From the NCBI GenBank assembly GCA_944358385.1, contig CALVQW010000015.1, forward strand, positions 1 through 39,365: a stretch of DNA of 39,365 nt, read 5' to 3'. Both the position numbers and the translations under genes were made by a program. This DNA comes from an uncultured Clostridia bacterium (GTDB lineage Bacteria; Bacillota; Clostridia; Christensenellales; CAG-917). Under the pieces are notes generated by a model. It was not told the origin of the DNA. It saw nothing but the letters and a program-made list of their open reading frames with translations, and did not search any database. Of this stretch, positions 13,214 to 22,147 are shown one piece after another; position 1 is the first letter of the stretch, and every line of letters starts with the position of its first letter.

Positions 13214-14193
13214 ACCGTCTTGCCTCCCACCGCTTTCATGACTCTGTTCATGACGGAAGCGGCGCGTCCCTCGCCCGTGAGCGTCTCGACGACGATGACG
13301 TCGTGATCCTTCTCCGCGGTGCGCAGAGCGGAATAGACGGAGTGCATGAAGTCCTCCACGCTCACTCCCAGCGAGATGCGCTCTCTTTCTCCCAGCACAT
13401 CCGCGTGTATGTCTCTGAAAAGCAGGACGGGACGCCTGCCCTCCGCCGCACAACGGTCGTAGAACGCCGCTGCGGACTCCGCCGAGAGCGCGGCATATGC
13501 CTCCGCCGTCGGCGCGTAGTGTTCATATTTCATTCCCGGCGATTTCGCCGTGCCGATCACCTTCCCGCTGCCGGGAGCGACACCGAGATAGGGCGCGAGC
13601 ATCTCCGCCGTCACCGCACCGGGACGCAGTATGACGGGGCTGCCCGACGTGAGGTCGAGGACGGTGGACTCTATGCCCACACCGCACTCCCCTCCGTCCA
13701 GTATGAGGGGGACTTTCCCTTTGAGGTCGTCATACACATGCTTTGCCGAAGTGGGGGAAACGTGCTTGCTCCTGTTCGCCGAAGGGGCGGCAAGAGGGAA
13801 GGAGCGGGCGATGAGTTCCCGCGCGAAGGCGTTGTCCGGCATCCTGACCGCAACGGTGTCCCCTCCCGCCGTAACGATGTCGGGGATGCGCTCGGAACGC
13901 GGCAGCACAACGGTGAGCGCGCCGGGCATGAACCTCTCCGCCAAAGTGTAGAAAACTTCGGGGATGTCGCGTGCGATCTCCCTCACCTCCTCCACACGCG
14001 AGATGTGGACTATGAGGGGGTTATCCTGCGGTCTGCCCTTTGCCTCGAAGATCTTTTTCACCGCCGCGGCGTCGTAAGCGTTCGCGCCGAGTCCGTACAC
14101 GGTCTCGGTGGGGAAAACGACCAATTCGCCGTTTTTTATGAGCGAGACGGCATCGTCAAGCCCTTCTTTTGCATTTATAATGCGAGTGATCAT
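13210..14193 (-). CDS. L-threonylcarbamoyladenylate synthase, Sua5 type
   Basis: A 327-residue enzyme that makes threonylcarbamoyl-AMP from threonine, bicarbonate and ATP, the first step of the t6A tRNA modification. The YrdC domain fills about the first 200 residues (VFPTETVYGLG, KGRPQDNPLIVHI, PSANRSKHVSPT, GIESTVLDL). A C-terminal Sua5 domain follows after the KSPGMKYEHYAP linker, so this is the long Sua5 form and not the short TsaC. Both ends overlap neighbours by four bases (ATGA), indicating coupling. The start at 14193 is the first codon of the conserved domain; the upstream frame shadows the lipoprotein gene. Confidence 0.93.
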   Translation of the reverse strand: MITRIINAKEGLDDAVSLIKNGELVVFPTETVYGLGANAYDAAAVKKIFEAKGRPQDNPLIVHISRVEEVREIARDIPEVFYTLAERFMPGALTVVLPRSERIPDIVTAGGDTVAVRMPDNAFARELIARSFPLAAPSANRSKHVSPTSAKHVYDDLKGKVPLILDGGECGVGIESTVLDLTSGSPVILRPGAVTAEMLAPYLGVAPGSGKVIGTAKSPGMKYEHYAPTAEAYAALSAESAAAFYDRCAAEGRRPVLLFRDIHADVLGERERISLGVSVEDFMHSVYSALRTAEKDHDVIVVETLTGEGRAASVMNRVMKAVGGKTV

Positions 14194-16199
14194 TCCGTTT
14201 TGCCTTCTCCGAGCCGCTTCTTGCGCACCGCGACGACTATGGCGATGACCGCCGCCGCCACGACAAGGGTGCAGCCCGCCGCTATGAGACCGATGCCCCA
14301 ATCGGGAAGCCCGCCGTCGGGTGCGTAGGTCTCCGCCTCTCCCGATGCGGTCATGCGGTAGACGACGTAGGCACCGTCCTCGGCGCGCGTGCCCCATGCG
14401 AACACGAGGCTGTTGTCACTGCGGGGGGAATAGAGGGTGCAGGAGCTGAGGGACGCGGAAAGGATGACATCCGCGCCATAGTCCCCGCTCATATTCTTCA
14501 CGCCGTAAAGAGTCTTGCCTTCATCTGTCTTTGAGGTGAACACATAGCAGCCCCTCTTTTCCAGATCCGACTTATCGCTGCTGGACGCGATGTCCGCAAA
14601 GTGTCCCGTCGCACCCTCCGCGAGGGGGGCTTCGGTGCCGCCTCTGCCCAACATCACGCGCGTCTTTCCGTCCGCCTTGATGGCGTAGGTATAGTAGCTC
14701 CTGAACGGCTCGATGTAGCTGTACTCGAAGGGGATCACATTGTCGCCGTTGAGGTTGTACGCACCGTAAAGCACGTCGCCGTCCTCGTTCTTGATGCCCG
14801 CGATGATGATGCCGTTCTGCAACCCCGCGCTGGTGAAGTCATGCCCCGTCCTCTCGAAAACGAGAGTGCCGTCCGCCTTGTAAAGCCTGATCGCGCTCGG
14901 ATAGAGACGGGCGTAATAGTAGCCGTCCGAGCCTTGCATCATAAGGTCGAAGAGACCGACTTCCTCTCTGTCGAGAGAGCCTTCGGGACGGATGCCGAAA
15001 TTGGTGGTGAGAGAATAGACGATGTTGAGGTTCTTGTCCAGCACGAACTGATCGTAGTGCGCGTTCTTGTCCGCATCCACGATGAGTCCGAAGGAGGCGT
15101 AGATGTAGCCGTCTTTGAGGAAGGAGGAGGGGGCGACCGTCACGCCGTCCAGGCTCCTGCCCGTCACGTTGTCGTAGTAGGAATTGACCGCGTTGAGGAA
15201 GATGTGTGCGGAAGTGTACTGCTCCCAGTCGTCATCGTCCGGGAAGTAGATATAGCGCACCGCGCGGTAGTACTCCCCGTCGTAGGCGTAGGTGTAAGTC
15301 TCGTCCGCGTCCACCGTCCACTCGGTGTGCACATAGAATCTGCCCTCACCGAGATAGAGGGACTCGGTGTAATAGTCGTCGTAGTCCGCATCGTTGACGA
15401 AACTGCCGTAACGGGGATAGTCGAGGTCGCACTTTTCGGGCAAGGTGTCGGGGACGGCGTAGATGCGCGTCTCCTTCCCCGTCGAAGTGGAAGAGGTCTC
15501 CACCGAGATGTAGCTGCCGTCGAAGGCGAGCATGTTGTCCAGCGTCCCGCCCGTGTTTATGCAGCACACGAGCTTGCCCGTGGAGATGCGGTAGACGGGG
15601 GTGTAACTGCGGCTGCCCGTGATGTCGGAGTCGGCGGCATTGGCGGGAGCGACCGCCACCAGCTCGTCATCGAGGATGCGTATGGCGGAAGAGAGAGTGT
15701 TCTTATCCACCGCCGCGCCCGTACTGCGCGTCTTGTTGGCGTTGACGCGCCAGTTGCCCTCGGTGTCCATCACTCCCACAAAGCCGGAGCTGCTGGCGAC
15801 GCGCACGGCAAAATAGCTGCCCACCGCCTTGATGGCGCGCACCGCGCTTGCGGGCGGGATGAGGAAATCCTCCTCCGTCACGGTCTTATCCTCCCCCTCC
15901 GGCACCTTGACGACGGAAAGGTCGTGATTGGAGTTGGTGACGATAAAGGCGTTCATGCTTGCGATGTAGCCTATGTCCGAGTCCGCGTTGTCCCCGGATG
16001 CGGAGGAAAGCACCGTCCATCCGTCGGGAAGGATGAGTTCGAGCGCGGCACCGTCCAGCTCCGCCTGCGTCGAGGAATAGTTGACGTAGATGTCAGAGAT
16101 CGCGGGGGCGTCGGTGCTGAACTTGTTGCACCCCGCGACCGCGACGGACACCATGACGATCACGACCGCGACCACGGTCAAAGCGATTTTCTTTTTCAT
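14190..16199 (-). CDS. Large lipoprotein with C-terminal membrane anchor, unknown function
   Basis: A 669-residue exported protein. The N-terminus is a lipoprotein signal with lipobox VAGC (Cys24). The C-terminus has one hydrophobic helix (about 634-659) and a basic tail RKKRLGEGKTE. It would thus be held to the membrane at both ends, which is unusual. The body is beta-rich; near 475-520 YGAYNLNGDNVIPFEYSYIE resembles WG-type repeats ('yG..n..G..vip.eY'), and similar short units recur, so a propeller-like fold is plausible. No enzyme motif is recognised. It overlaps recO and the Sua5 gene by four bases each, has a strong SD (AAGGAG) and belongs to the operon. An assembly or sensing role on the outer face is possible but unsupported. 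Confidence 0.8.
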   Translation of the reverse strand: MKKKIALTVVAVVIVMVSVAVAGCNKFSTDAPAISDIYVNYSSTQAELDGAALELILPDGWTVLSSASGDNADSDIGYIASMNAFIVTNSNHDLSVVKVPEGEDKTVTEEDFLIPPASAVRAIKAVGSYFAVRVASSSGFVGVMDTEGNWRVNANKTRSTGAAVDKNTLSSAIRILDDELVAVAPANAADSDITGSRSYTPVYRISTGKLVCCINTGGTLDNMLAFDGSYISVETSSTSTGKETRIYAVPDTLPEKCDLDYPRYGSFVNDADYDDYYTESLYLGEGRFYVHTEWTVDADETYTYAYDGEYYRAVRYIYFPDDDDWEQYTSAHIFLNAVNSYYDNVTGRSLDGVTVAPSSFLKDGYIYASFGLIVDADKNAHYDQFVLDKNLNIVYSLTTNFGIRPEGSLDREEVGLFDLMMQGSDGYYYARLYPSAIRLYKADGTLVFERTGHDFTSAGLQNGIIIAGIKNEDGDVLYGAYNLNGDNVIPFEYSYIEPFRSYYTYAIKADGKTRVMLGRGGTEAPLAEGATGHFADIASSSDKSDLEKRGCYVFTSKTDEGKTLYGVKNMSGDYGADVILSASLSSCTLYSPRSDNSLVFAWGTRAEDGAYVVYRMTASGEAETYAPDGGLPDWGIGLIAAGCTLVVAAAVIAIVVAVRKKRLGEGKTE

Positions 16200-16891
16200 T
16201 CTTGCTCCTTGAAATAGCTGCCGTCCGGACGCACCCCCTGCATGCGGTAGAGGAAGTCGGCAAGCAGCCTGTTTGCCCTTGTTTTCACTGCATCAGGGAG
16301 ATCCCTCCTCTCCCCTGCTATAAACGCGCGGGACGCGGCATCCACTCTTATTGAATCCCACGGCGCGCAATGCGTACACAAAATGCCCCCCGACTCCGAG
16401 AAAGCGGCGTCGCCTTCCAGGATGCACCCGCACTCCGAACACACCGAAAAATCCAGCGCGTTGCCGCCTTCGGCGAGTGCGGTGAGCAGGAAATCGCACG
16501 CGGAATCGCGCGCGTTCTTGCCCTCATAGGCAAGCGACCGCAACTCTTTCACCGCTGCGAGAAAGAGGGCGGGCTGAGGATCGGGCGAGAGACGGGAAAG
16601 AAGTTCGAGGATCATGCAGGCGGTGTAATAAGCGTCAATGTCCGCCGTCACGGGAGAGAAAGAATCGTACTGCACGCAGTCCGTCACTATGTATCTGTCT
16701 CCCTTGCCCGCGAGCATGTATTCCCCGAAATTCATGGGTTCGGCGGCATAGCGGAGTTTGGCGCGGGGTTTGAGACATCCCCTCGCCGACGCCGTGATCC
16801 TCCCCTCTTCCGGGGAGACGAGAGTGAGCACCATGTCGGATTCCCTATAAGGCACCGCCCTCGTCACTATCGCGTTCACCTTCTTGTCCAT
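16196..16891 (-). CDS. recO: DNA repair protein RecO
   Basis: A 231-residue recombination mediator that works with RecR to load RecA on SSB-coated DNA. The N-terminal OB fold starts VNAIVTRAVPYRESDMVLTL, and the helical C-terminal part carries a zinc-finger-like CSECGC...CTHC. The order era-yqzL-recO is the classic Bacillus one. It overlaps the small yqzL-like ORF upstream by 47 bases and the lipoprotein gene downstream by four. RecO proteins commonly bind the SSB C-terminal tip, which is of interest because DnaB in this window carries a similar tip. Confidence 0.93.
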   Translation of the reverse strand: MDKKVNAIVTRAVPYRESDMVLTLVSPEEGRITASARGCLKPRAKLRYAAEPMNFGEYMLAGKGDRYIVTDCVQYDSFSPVTADIDAYYTACMILELLSRLSPDPQPALFLAAVKELRSLAYEGKNARDSACDFLLTALAEGGNALDFSVCSECGCILEGDAAFSESGGILCTHCAPWDSIRVDAASRAFIAGERRDLPDAVKTRANRLLADFLYRMQGVRPDGSYFKEQE

Positions 16892-16982
16892 GCTCTCTTT
16901 CTCCGAGCGCGCGGCAGGCGTTGTAGAACTCTATCCTGCCGCTTCGTTCAAACATTGTCCACAGTTCCTTTTCCGAAAGCAT
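16845..16982 (-). CDS. yqzL: YqzL-like small protein
   Basis: A 45-residue ORF between era and recO. It starts MLSEKELWTMFERSGRIEFY and ends with a charged tail. Bacillus YqzL (47 residues) occupies the same position and has the same pattern: MLxxxLW..F..TG.i..Y. The match in place, size and motif supports a real gene. The SD is modest (AGG a few bases upstream). The end overlaps the recO start by 47 bases, as expected for tight coupling. Function is unknown in the family. Confidence 0.6.
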   Translation of the reverse strand: MLSEKELWTMFERSGRIEFYNACRALGEREHGQEGERDSDEGGAL

Positions 16983-17070
16983 ACGCCTAGCATGTGCGTG
17001 CGCGCATTTTTCATACACACCTGCACAACGCGGGTTTTATGCGTGCGTTCCGCACACTTTACGTCCGCTT

Positions 17071-17967
17071 TCAGTCTTTAAGATCCTTCATGTCATACCC
17101 CAGCTCGCGCATGAGGTAGTCGCTGTCGCGCCACTCCGCCTTCACCCTGACGTAGAGTGTGAGGAAAACTTTGCACCCCGTGAGTTCTTCAAGGTCCAGC
17201 CGTGCCGCGGTGGAGATCTTCTTCAACATCTCCCCGCCCTTGCCTATGACGATGGCTTTGTGGGACTGCTTCTCGCACACCACGTCCGCATCGATGTCAT
17301 AGATGGGCTTGTCCGCCCTCGCCTCGAACTTGTTGATGTACACGCCGATGCCGTAAGGCACTTCTTTGTCAAGAAGATAGAGTGCCTTCTCCCTGATGAT
17401 CTCGGCAGCCATGAAACGCATGGTCCTGTCCGTGTACATATCGTCGGGATACATCTTCTCCCCTTCGGGGAGGAGTTTCTCGATCTCGGCAAACAGAGGG
17501 GCGAGGTTCTCCCCCTTCTTCGCCGACACGGGAACGACCGCTTTCACGTCCTTGTAGGCGTTGATCCTGTCCAGCACCGCAAAGAGAGTCTCCTGCGTCA
17601 CGGCGTCCTGTTTGTTGACGGCGACGATGACGGGGATGAGCGCGGCTTTTGAGGAGAGGAAGGCATCGTCCTCCTCTCTCACGCCCTTGGCGGCGTCTAT
17701 GACATAGACAGCCCCGTCCACGTCTTTCAGCCCGCTCGCCACCGATTGCATCATATATTTGCCGAGCTTGTTTTTCGCCTGATGTATGCCGGGGGTGTCG
17801 ATGAGCACCACCTGTGCGTCCTCGGTGTTGACGATGCCGAGGATCTTGTTGCGGGTGGTCTGCGGCCTCCACGAAACTATGGCGACCTTCTCCCCCACCA
17901 GGGAGTTGACCAGCGTGGATTTCCCCGCATTTGGCATGCCCGCTATGCAAACGAATCCCGATCTCAT
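17071..17967 (-). CDS. era: Ribosome-assembly GTPase Era
   Basis: A 298-residue GTPase that checks maturation of the 16S rRNA 3' end. G1 GMPNAGKST (10-18), G2 PQTTRNK, G3 DTPGIHQ, G4 NKQD and G5 SAKKG are all present. The C-terminal KH domain shows VPYGIGVYI and QSHKAIVIGKGGEMLKKI. Length is typical. It lies 76 bases after ybeY; the dgkA and cdd genes that separate these in Bacillus are absent. A gap of 88 bases precedes the yqzL-like ORF. Confidence 0.97.
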   Translation of the reverse strand: MRSGFVCIAGMPNAGKSTLVNSLVGEKVAIVSWRPQTTRNKILGIVNTEDAQVVLIDTPGIHQAKNKLGKYMMQSVASGLKDVDGAVYVIDAAKGVREEDDAFLSSKAALIPVIVAVNKQDAVTQETLFAVLDRINAYKDVKAVVPVSAKKGENLAPLFAEIEKLLPEGEKMYPDDMYTDRTMRFMAAEIIREKALYLLDKEVPYGIGVYINKFEARADKPIYDIDADVVCEKQSHKAIVIGKGGEMLKKISTAARLDLEELTGCKVFLTLYVRVKAEWRDSDYLMRELGYDMKDLKD

Positions 17968-18043
17968 TTCCTGCTTTCTTCTCCTGTTTTCCGTTGTCCG
18001 GCGTCCTTTCCCCGCCGGCGTCTTATCCTGCGCGCAGCCGCCG

Positions 18044-18511
18044 TCAGCGGCTCAGCCCCACGGCTTGCATGACCTTCCGCGCGACCTCCTGCATCCTGCG
18101 CTCGTCCTCCGCCTCTATGTGGTCGAAACCGAGAAGGTGCAACAGCCCGTGGCAGGCGAGGAAGCCAAGCTCGCGCTCGTAAGAGTGACCATACTCCTCC
18201 GCCTGTGCGTGTGCGCGCGGCGAGGAGATCATGATGCTGCCCAGAGCCACCCTTCTTCCGTCGAACGCCTCGTCCGAAAAGTCCTTCGCGGTGACGGGGA
18301 GTTTCAACCCCTCGAAATAGGGGAAGGAGAGGACGTCCGTCTCGGAGTCCACTCCCCTTGTCTCGCGGTTGTATTCCCTCACGGTCTCACCGTCCGTGAC
18401 GGCGAGATCCACCGTGAAGATGTCCTCCTGACCGAGGACGGCGTAGACCGCCTTCTCCACCCTTCTTATCAACCGCCTTTCGGCGAAACGCGCACCCGTG
18501 AACTCTATCAT
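18044..18511 (-). CDS. ybeY: Endoribonuclease YbeY
   Basis: A 155-residue zinc enzyme needed for 16S rRNA 3' processing and ribosome quality control. The signature HGLLHLLGFDH lies at 121-131 with its three histidines, and the SETDVLSFPY and LGSIMIS stretches are typical. The start overlaps the stop of the HD-domain gene upstream (ATGA). It precedes era, which fits their shared work on the 30S subunit. Confidence 0.96.
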   Translation of the reverse strand: MIEFTGARFAERRLIRRVEKAVYAVLGQEDIFTVDLAVTDGETVREYNRETRGVDSETDVLSFPYFEGLKLPVTAKDFSDEAFDGRRVALGSIMISSPRAHAQAEEYGHSYERELGFLACHGLLHLLGFDHIEAEDERRMQEVARKVMQAVGLSR

Positions 18512-19980
18512 GCCTTCTTCTTCTCGTAGGACACTCTGCCGTGCTGCACCTGCGGGAGAGTCTCGATGATGGTGGTCTTGATGACGGAAAGATCCTTCAT
18601 CGTGATGGGGCACTCGTCAAACTGACCGAGCTGCAATTTCTCGTCCACCAGCTTGTTCACCCTCTCCACGAACTCCTCGTTGGTGTCCGGCATATACGCC
18701 CTGCACGCCGCCTCCACCGTGTCCGCGATCATGACTATCGCCGCGATCTTGGTCTGCGGTTTGGGACCGGGATAGGTGTAGTTGCTCACCGAAAGATCCC
18801 CCTCCTCTTTGAGGTTGAGTGCCTTGCGGTAGAAGTAGCCCACGGGCGAAGTGCCGTGATGCTCGCGGCAAACTGCGACGATCTCGGGAGGCAGGCGGTA
18901 CTGCTTTGCAAGGATCTCCCCGAACACGGTGTGCGAGGTGATCATGCTCACGCTCACTTCCGGGATCAGCTCGTCATGCGGGTTGTACCCCGTCTGGTTC
19001 TCCGAGAAGTAGACGGGGGCTTTGAGCTTGCCGATGTCGTGGTAGTATGCCGCCGCTCTCGCCATGTGCGGATTCTCCCCTATCGCGCCTGCGCACGCCT
19101 CGGAGAGATTGCCCACCACGAGGGAGTGATTGAAGGTGCCGGGAGCCTCGCTCGCAAGACGTTTCAGAAGTGGCTGATTGAGATTGGTGAGTTCGTTGAG
19201 TCGGAAATCGTCCGCGATGTTGAACACCCCTTCCAGCATTGCAACTATGGGGGTGAACACCAGCACCGCGCCCACGGACGCACCGTAGGACCAGAGGACG
19301 TTGTACAGCAGGTTCATGCTGATGTCGCCCATGACCAGCGTCCCCGCGAACACCGCCAGCACCCCCAGCGCGGACGCGGCGAAGGAGACGAGGATGAAGG
19401 GAAGGCGCGCAAGGTGCTTGCCCACCAGCATGTTGACCGCAAGTGCCGCCGCCATGTTGCCCACTATGGAGAGGATGACCTCCGGGAGCATGGTGTCCGG
19501 ATAGTTCTCGCCGTGGATGAACACCACCGAGAGCATCGCCGCCAGCACAAGCAGCGTGATGACGGACGTCCTGCGGCTGGAAAGCTCGACGAGCACCAGC
19601 GATGCAAGACACATCGGCAGCGCGAATATACTGAGGAATCTGCTCGTCGTGAGGCACGCCATATAGGTGAGCGCGAGCATAACGAAAGCGAGCAGCGTCT
19701 CCCTGATCGGGAAGCGCGCATCCTCCGCCGCCGAGTGCGTCGACGCGATCAGGAACCCGACCAGCACGGCATTGATGACGAAAACTCCCGCCGTAGATGC
19801 CGCTCTTTCGGCTGTGAACGCGTCATAAAAATCCCCCGTCATGAATATGGCGAAAAGCGTGAGCAGCCCCGTCGCCACGAAACAGCCGGGATACACTTTC
19901 AGAAAATCCGCCGCGAATTTGCGGCGTCCCGCGAGTCTGACCTTCTCAGCGGTGGTCAAATACTCATTCTTCTTTCTCAT
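18508..19980 (-). CDS. PgpH-like 7TM-HD phosphodiesterase lacking the extracellular sensor domain
   Basis: A 490-residue membrane protein. The C-terminal HD domain (about 290-490) has APGTFNHSLVVGNL, YYHDIGKLKAP, SHTVFGEILA, REHHGTS and MIADTVEAA, as in the YqfF/PgpH family that degrades c-di-AMP. Eight hydrophobic segments come before it. PgpH of Bacillus or Listeria is about 710-720 residues because a large 7TMR-HDED domain sits outside the cell between the first and second segments. Here that gap is only about 20 residues (TGDFYDAFTAERAASTAG). It lies where yqfF lies in Bacillus, between phoH and ybeY, so orthology is likely. Start 19980 overlaps phoH by 17 bases and has the SD GAGGAG. Confidence 0.88.
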   Translation of the reverse strand: MRKKNEYLTTAEKVRLAGRRKFAADFLKVYPGCFVATGLLTLFAIFMTGDFYDAFTAERAASTAGVFVINAVLVGFLIASTHSAAEDARFPIRETLLAFVMLALTYMACLTTSRFLSIFALPMCLASLVLVELSSRRTSVITLLVLAAMLSVVFIHGENYPDTMLPEVILSIVGNMAAALAVNMLVGKHLARLPFILVSFAASALGVLAVFAGTLVMGDISMNLLYNVLWSYGASVGAVLVFTPIVAMLEGVFNIADDFRLNELTNLNQPLLKRLASEAPGTFNHSLVVGNLSEACAGAIGENPHMARAAAYYHDIGKLKAPVYFSENQTGYNPHDELIPEVSVSMITSHTVFGEILAKQYRLPPEIVAVCREHHGTSPVGYFYRKALNLKEEGDLSVSNYTYPGPKPQTKIAAIVMIADTVEAACRAYMPDTNEEFVERVNKLVDEKLQLGQFDECPITMKDLSVIKTTIIETLPQVQHGRVSYEKKKA

Positions 19981-20980
19981 AGCTCTCCTCTGCGGGTGCT
20001 TCCGCGTCCTCCGCCCCTTTTGCGTGTGCGGCGGCGCGTTCGTATTTGTCATATGCGCGTATGATGCGGCTGACCAGCTCGTGGCGCACCACGTCGCAAT
20101 ATTCCAGCCTCACCACGGCGATCCCCTTCACGTCCGCAAGCACGCGCTCGGCGTGTGTGAGACCGCTCGTCACGTTGCGGGGAAGGTCGATCTGCGTGTC
20201 ATCCCCCGTCACCACCATCTTGCTCCCCTCGCCCAAGCGGGTGAGGAACATCTTCATCTGTTCCTTGGTGGTGTTCTGCGCCTCGTCCAGGATGATGAAA
20301 CTCCTGTTGAGCGTCCTTCCGCGCATGTACGCGAGCGGCGCGATCTCCACCAGCCCGCGTTCTATGTTTTTGAGATAGCTCTCACTGCCGCCCATCAGTT
20401 CTTCCAGCGCGTCGTAGAGAGGTCTGAGGTAGGGATCCACCTTGTCCGCCAGATCCCCCGGCAGGAAGCCGAGCTTCTCCCCCGCTTCCACCGCGGGACG
20501 GGTGAGTATGATCCTGTCCACTTCGCGGTTTTTCAGCGCGTCCACGGCGAGCGCGACCGCAAGATAGGTCTTGCCCGTGCCCGCAGGCCCTATGCCGAAT
20601 GTGACGGAGTTCTCCCTGATGGCGTCGCAATAGAGCTTCTGCCCTATGCTCTTGGGATAGACGGTCTTGCCCCTGCCCACGGTGACGGAGGACATCAGAT
20701 CCTTGACGCCGTGCGCCTTGCCCCTGCGCACCATGTCCACCACCGCGGCGATCTGCTGCGGACCGAGCGGCTCCTTGCGCGAGAGCGCGACGAGCGCGTC
20801 GATGGCTTCCGCCGCGGACTCGACGTCACCCTTCTCTCCCGTGATCCTGAGGGATTCCGCCCCCGTGAAAACGCTCACTCCGAACTCCTCCTCCAGCAGT
20901 CTGACATTGCTGTCCAGCCCGCCGAAGAGCTGTTGGAACGCGGCGTAATCCTCCACACTTTTCTCTTTCGATATCCTCAT
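19964..20980 (-). CDS. phoH: PhoH-like ATPase
   Basis: A 338-residue RNA-associated P-loop ATPase of the PhoH family. An N-terminal KH-like part (about 15-75) is followed by the ATPase with Walker A GPAGTGKTYL (131-140), Walker B FIILDEAQNT and the TGDDTQIDLP sensor stretch. Its start abuts the yqfD stop (TGA then ATG) and its end overlaps the HD-domain gene. The family is linked to ybeY in most bacteria; its exact role in RNA metabolism is still debated. Confidence 0.95.
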   Translation of the reverse strand: MRISKEKSVEDYAAFQQLFGGLDSNVRLLEEEFGVSVFTGAESLRITGEKGDVESAAEAIDALVALSRKEPLGPQQIAAVVDMVRRGKAHGVKDLMSSVTVGRGKTVYPKSIGQKLYCDAIRENSVTFGIGPAGTGKTYLAVALAVDALKNREVDRIILTRPAVEAGEKLGFLPGDLADKVDPYLRPLYDALEELMGGSESYLKNIERGLVEIAPLAYMRGRTLNRSFIILDEAQNTTKEQMKMFLTRLGEGSKMVVTGDDTQIDLPRNVTSGLTHAERVLADVKGIAVVRLEYCDVVRHELVSRIIRAYDKYERAAAHAKGAEDAEAPAEESYEKEE

Positions 20981-22147
20981 TCAGTCTATCCTTTCCTCTG
21001 TACCGACGGTCACCCTCACAACGGTGCCGCCCTCCGTCCTTGTGCATTTTGCCGACACGCTCATCACCACGGCTTCGGGCGCGAGCGCGTCCAGCGCGCT
21101 CCCCACTGCTTCCCTCTCCATCTCCTCGGTCGTGCGCGTGTTCTCCCTCTCCTCCGCTCTCACTTCCGTGAACTCGTAAGTGTAGAGGGTGTAGCCGATG
21201 AGAAACCCGTTCCGCACCGCACGCACCGTCAGCACGTAGTCCGGGAAGGGACTCTCCGGCGGAGCGGGAGCTTTGTCCGAGAATGAGATGCGGGAGAAAG
21301 TGCGCGTCTCGCCGTACTCCCTCACCAGCTCGGTGTCCGGGAAAAAGCGGGTGAATGTGTAACTTTTCAGCCCGTACACTTCCCCGTCGGCGGCGCAGGG
21401 GACTCTCTCCTCGCCCACGGTCACGTACGCGCCTATGATCACGTCGCCCGCGCGCACGATGTCCCCCGTCTTTACCTCTGCCGTGCCGGAGCGCACCACC
21501 ACGCGGGTGACGGAAGCGTCGCAACTTGCCGTCACATCCCCGGTGGGGATCTCCGCCATGCCGCCGTCCCGCCTTTCCGCGCGCACATCGATGCGCACGC
21601 GCGTACCCGTCTTGGTCACGGAGGCGAATGCCACCCCGTCCAGAGCGAGCAGCTCGCGTTCCAGCCCGTCGGCGTCGAATGCGGGCATAAACGCCCATCT
21701 CCTTATCCCGCTCTCCTCCACCGTGCGCACCACGGCGGGGATGTCGTCGCCCGTATACTCCACCTCGATGACGAACATCGGGTAAAGCACGGCGAGCAGG
21801 ATGCCCGCGACAAGTCCTGCCGCCACTCCCGCACGCGACAGCGCGCCGAGCAGAAAAAGCAGAACTCCTTTCTCTTTTATTATTTTGTAATTATAGCATA
21901 ATGATGTGCAGATTGCAACCACCTTTGCCGCGTCCCGCGACGGCACGGAGAAACGCACGCCCTCTCCGCCCTTCTCCGAACGCAGCACCGTCACCTCGGA
22001 AAGGGCGGTGAAAAGACGCGCCGCATCCGCACGCTCCGCTTCGAACACGGTGCGGGAAAAGGGAACGCGCGCGGCGATCGTTCCCCTCCTCTTTTTCGCT
22101 CTCTTTTCCCCCGCGTCCGCTCCCCTTTCGTCAAGGATCTCAGTCAA
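20981..22147 (-). CDS. yqfD: Sporulation protein YqfD
   Basis: A 388-residue membrane protein of the YqfD family, conserved in spore formers and needed for efficient sporulation in Bacillus. An N-terminal cytoplasmic part of about 90 residues leads to a hydrophobic segment (about 94-126). A long outer region follows with GIRRWAF, TGTRVRIDV, the AGDVIIGAY strand and GEVYGLKSYTF. The start codon is TTG (22147), supported by the SD AAGGGGGTGG just upstream and by the overlap with yqfC. Together with yqfC it is the best evidence that this organism can or once could sporulate. Confidence 0.92.
   Translation of the reverse strand: MTEILDERGADAGEKRAKKRRGTIAARVPFSRTVFEAERADAARLFTALSEVTVLRSEKGGEGVRFSVPSRDAAKVVAICTSLCYNYKIIKEKGVLLFLLGALSRAGVAAGLVAGILLAVLYPMFVIEVEYTGDDIPAVVRTVEESGIRRWAFMPAFDADGLERELLALDGVAFASVTKTGTRVRIDVRAERRDGGMAEIPTGDVTASCDASVTRVVVRSGTAEVKTGDIVRAGDVIIGAYVTVGEERVPCAADGEVYGLKSYTFTRFFPDTELVREYGETRTFSRISFSDKAPAPPESPFPDYVLTVRAVRNGFLIGYTLYTYEFTEVRAEERENTRTTEEMEREAVGSALDALAPEAVVMSVSAKCTRTEGGTVVRVTVGTEERID

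Noticed and set aside
18541..20064. Long plus-strand open frames opposite the minus-strand genes
   Set aside because: These and similar frames mirror real genes (HD-domain, parE, dnaB, phosphoesterase) and are His/Arg-rich antisense shadows produced by GC-rich codon use.
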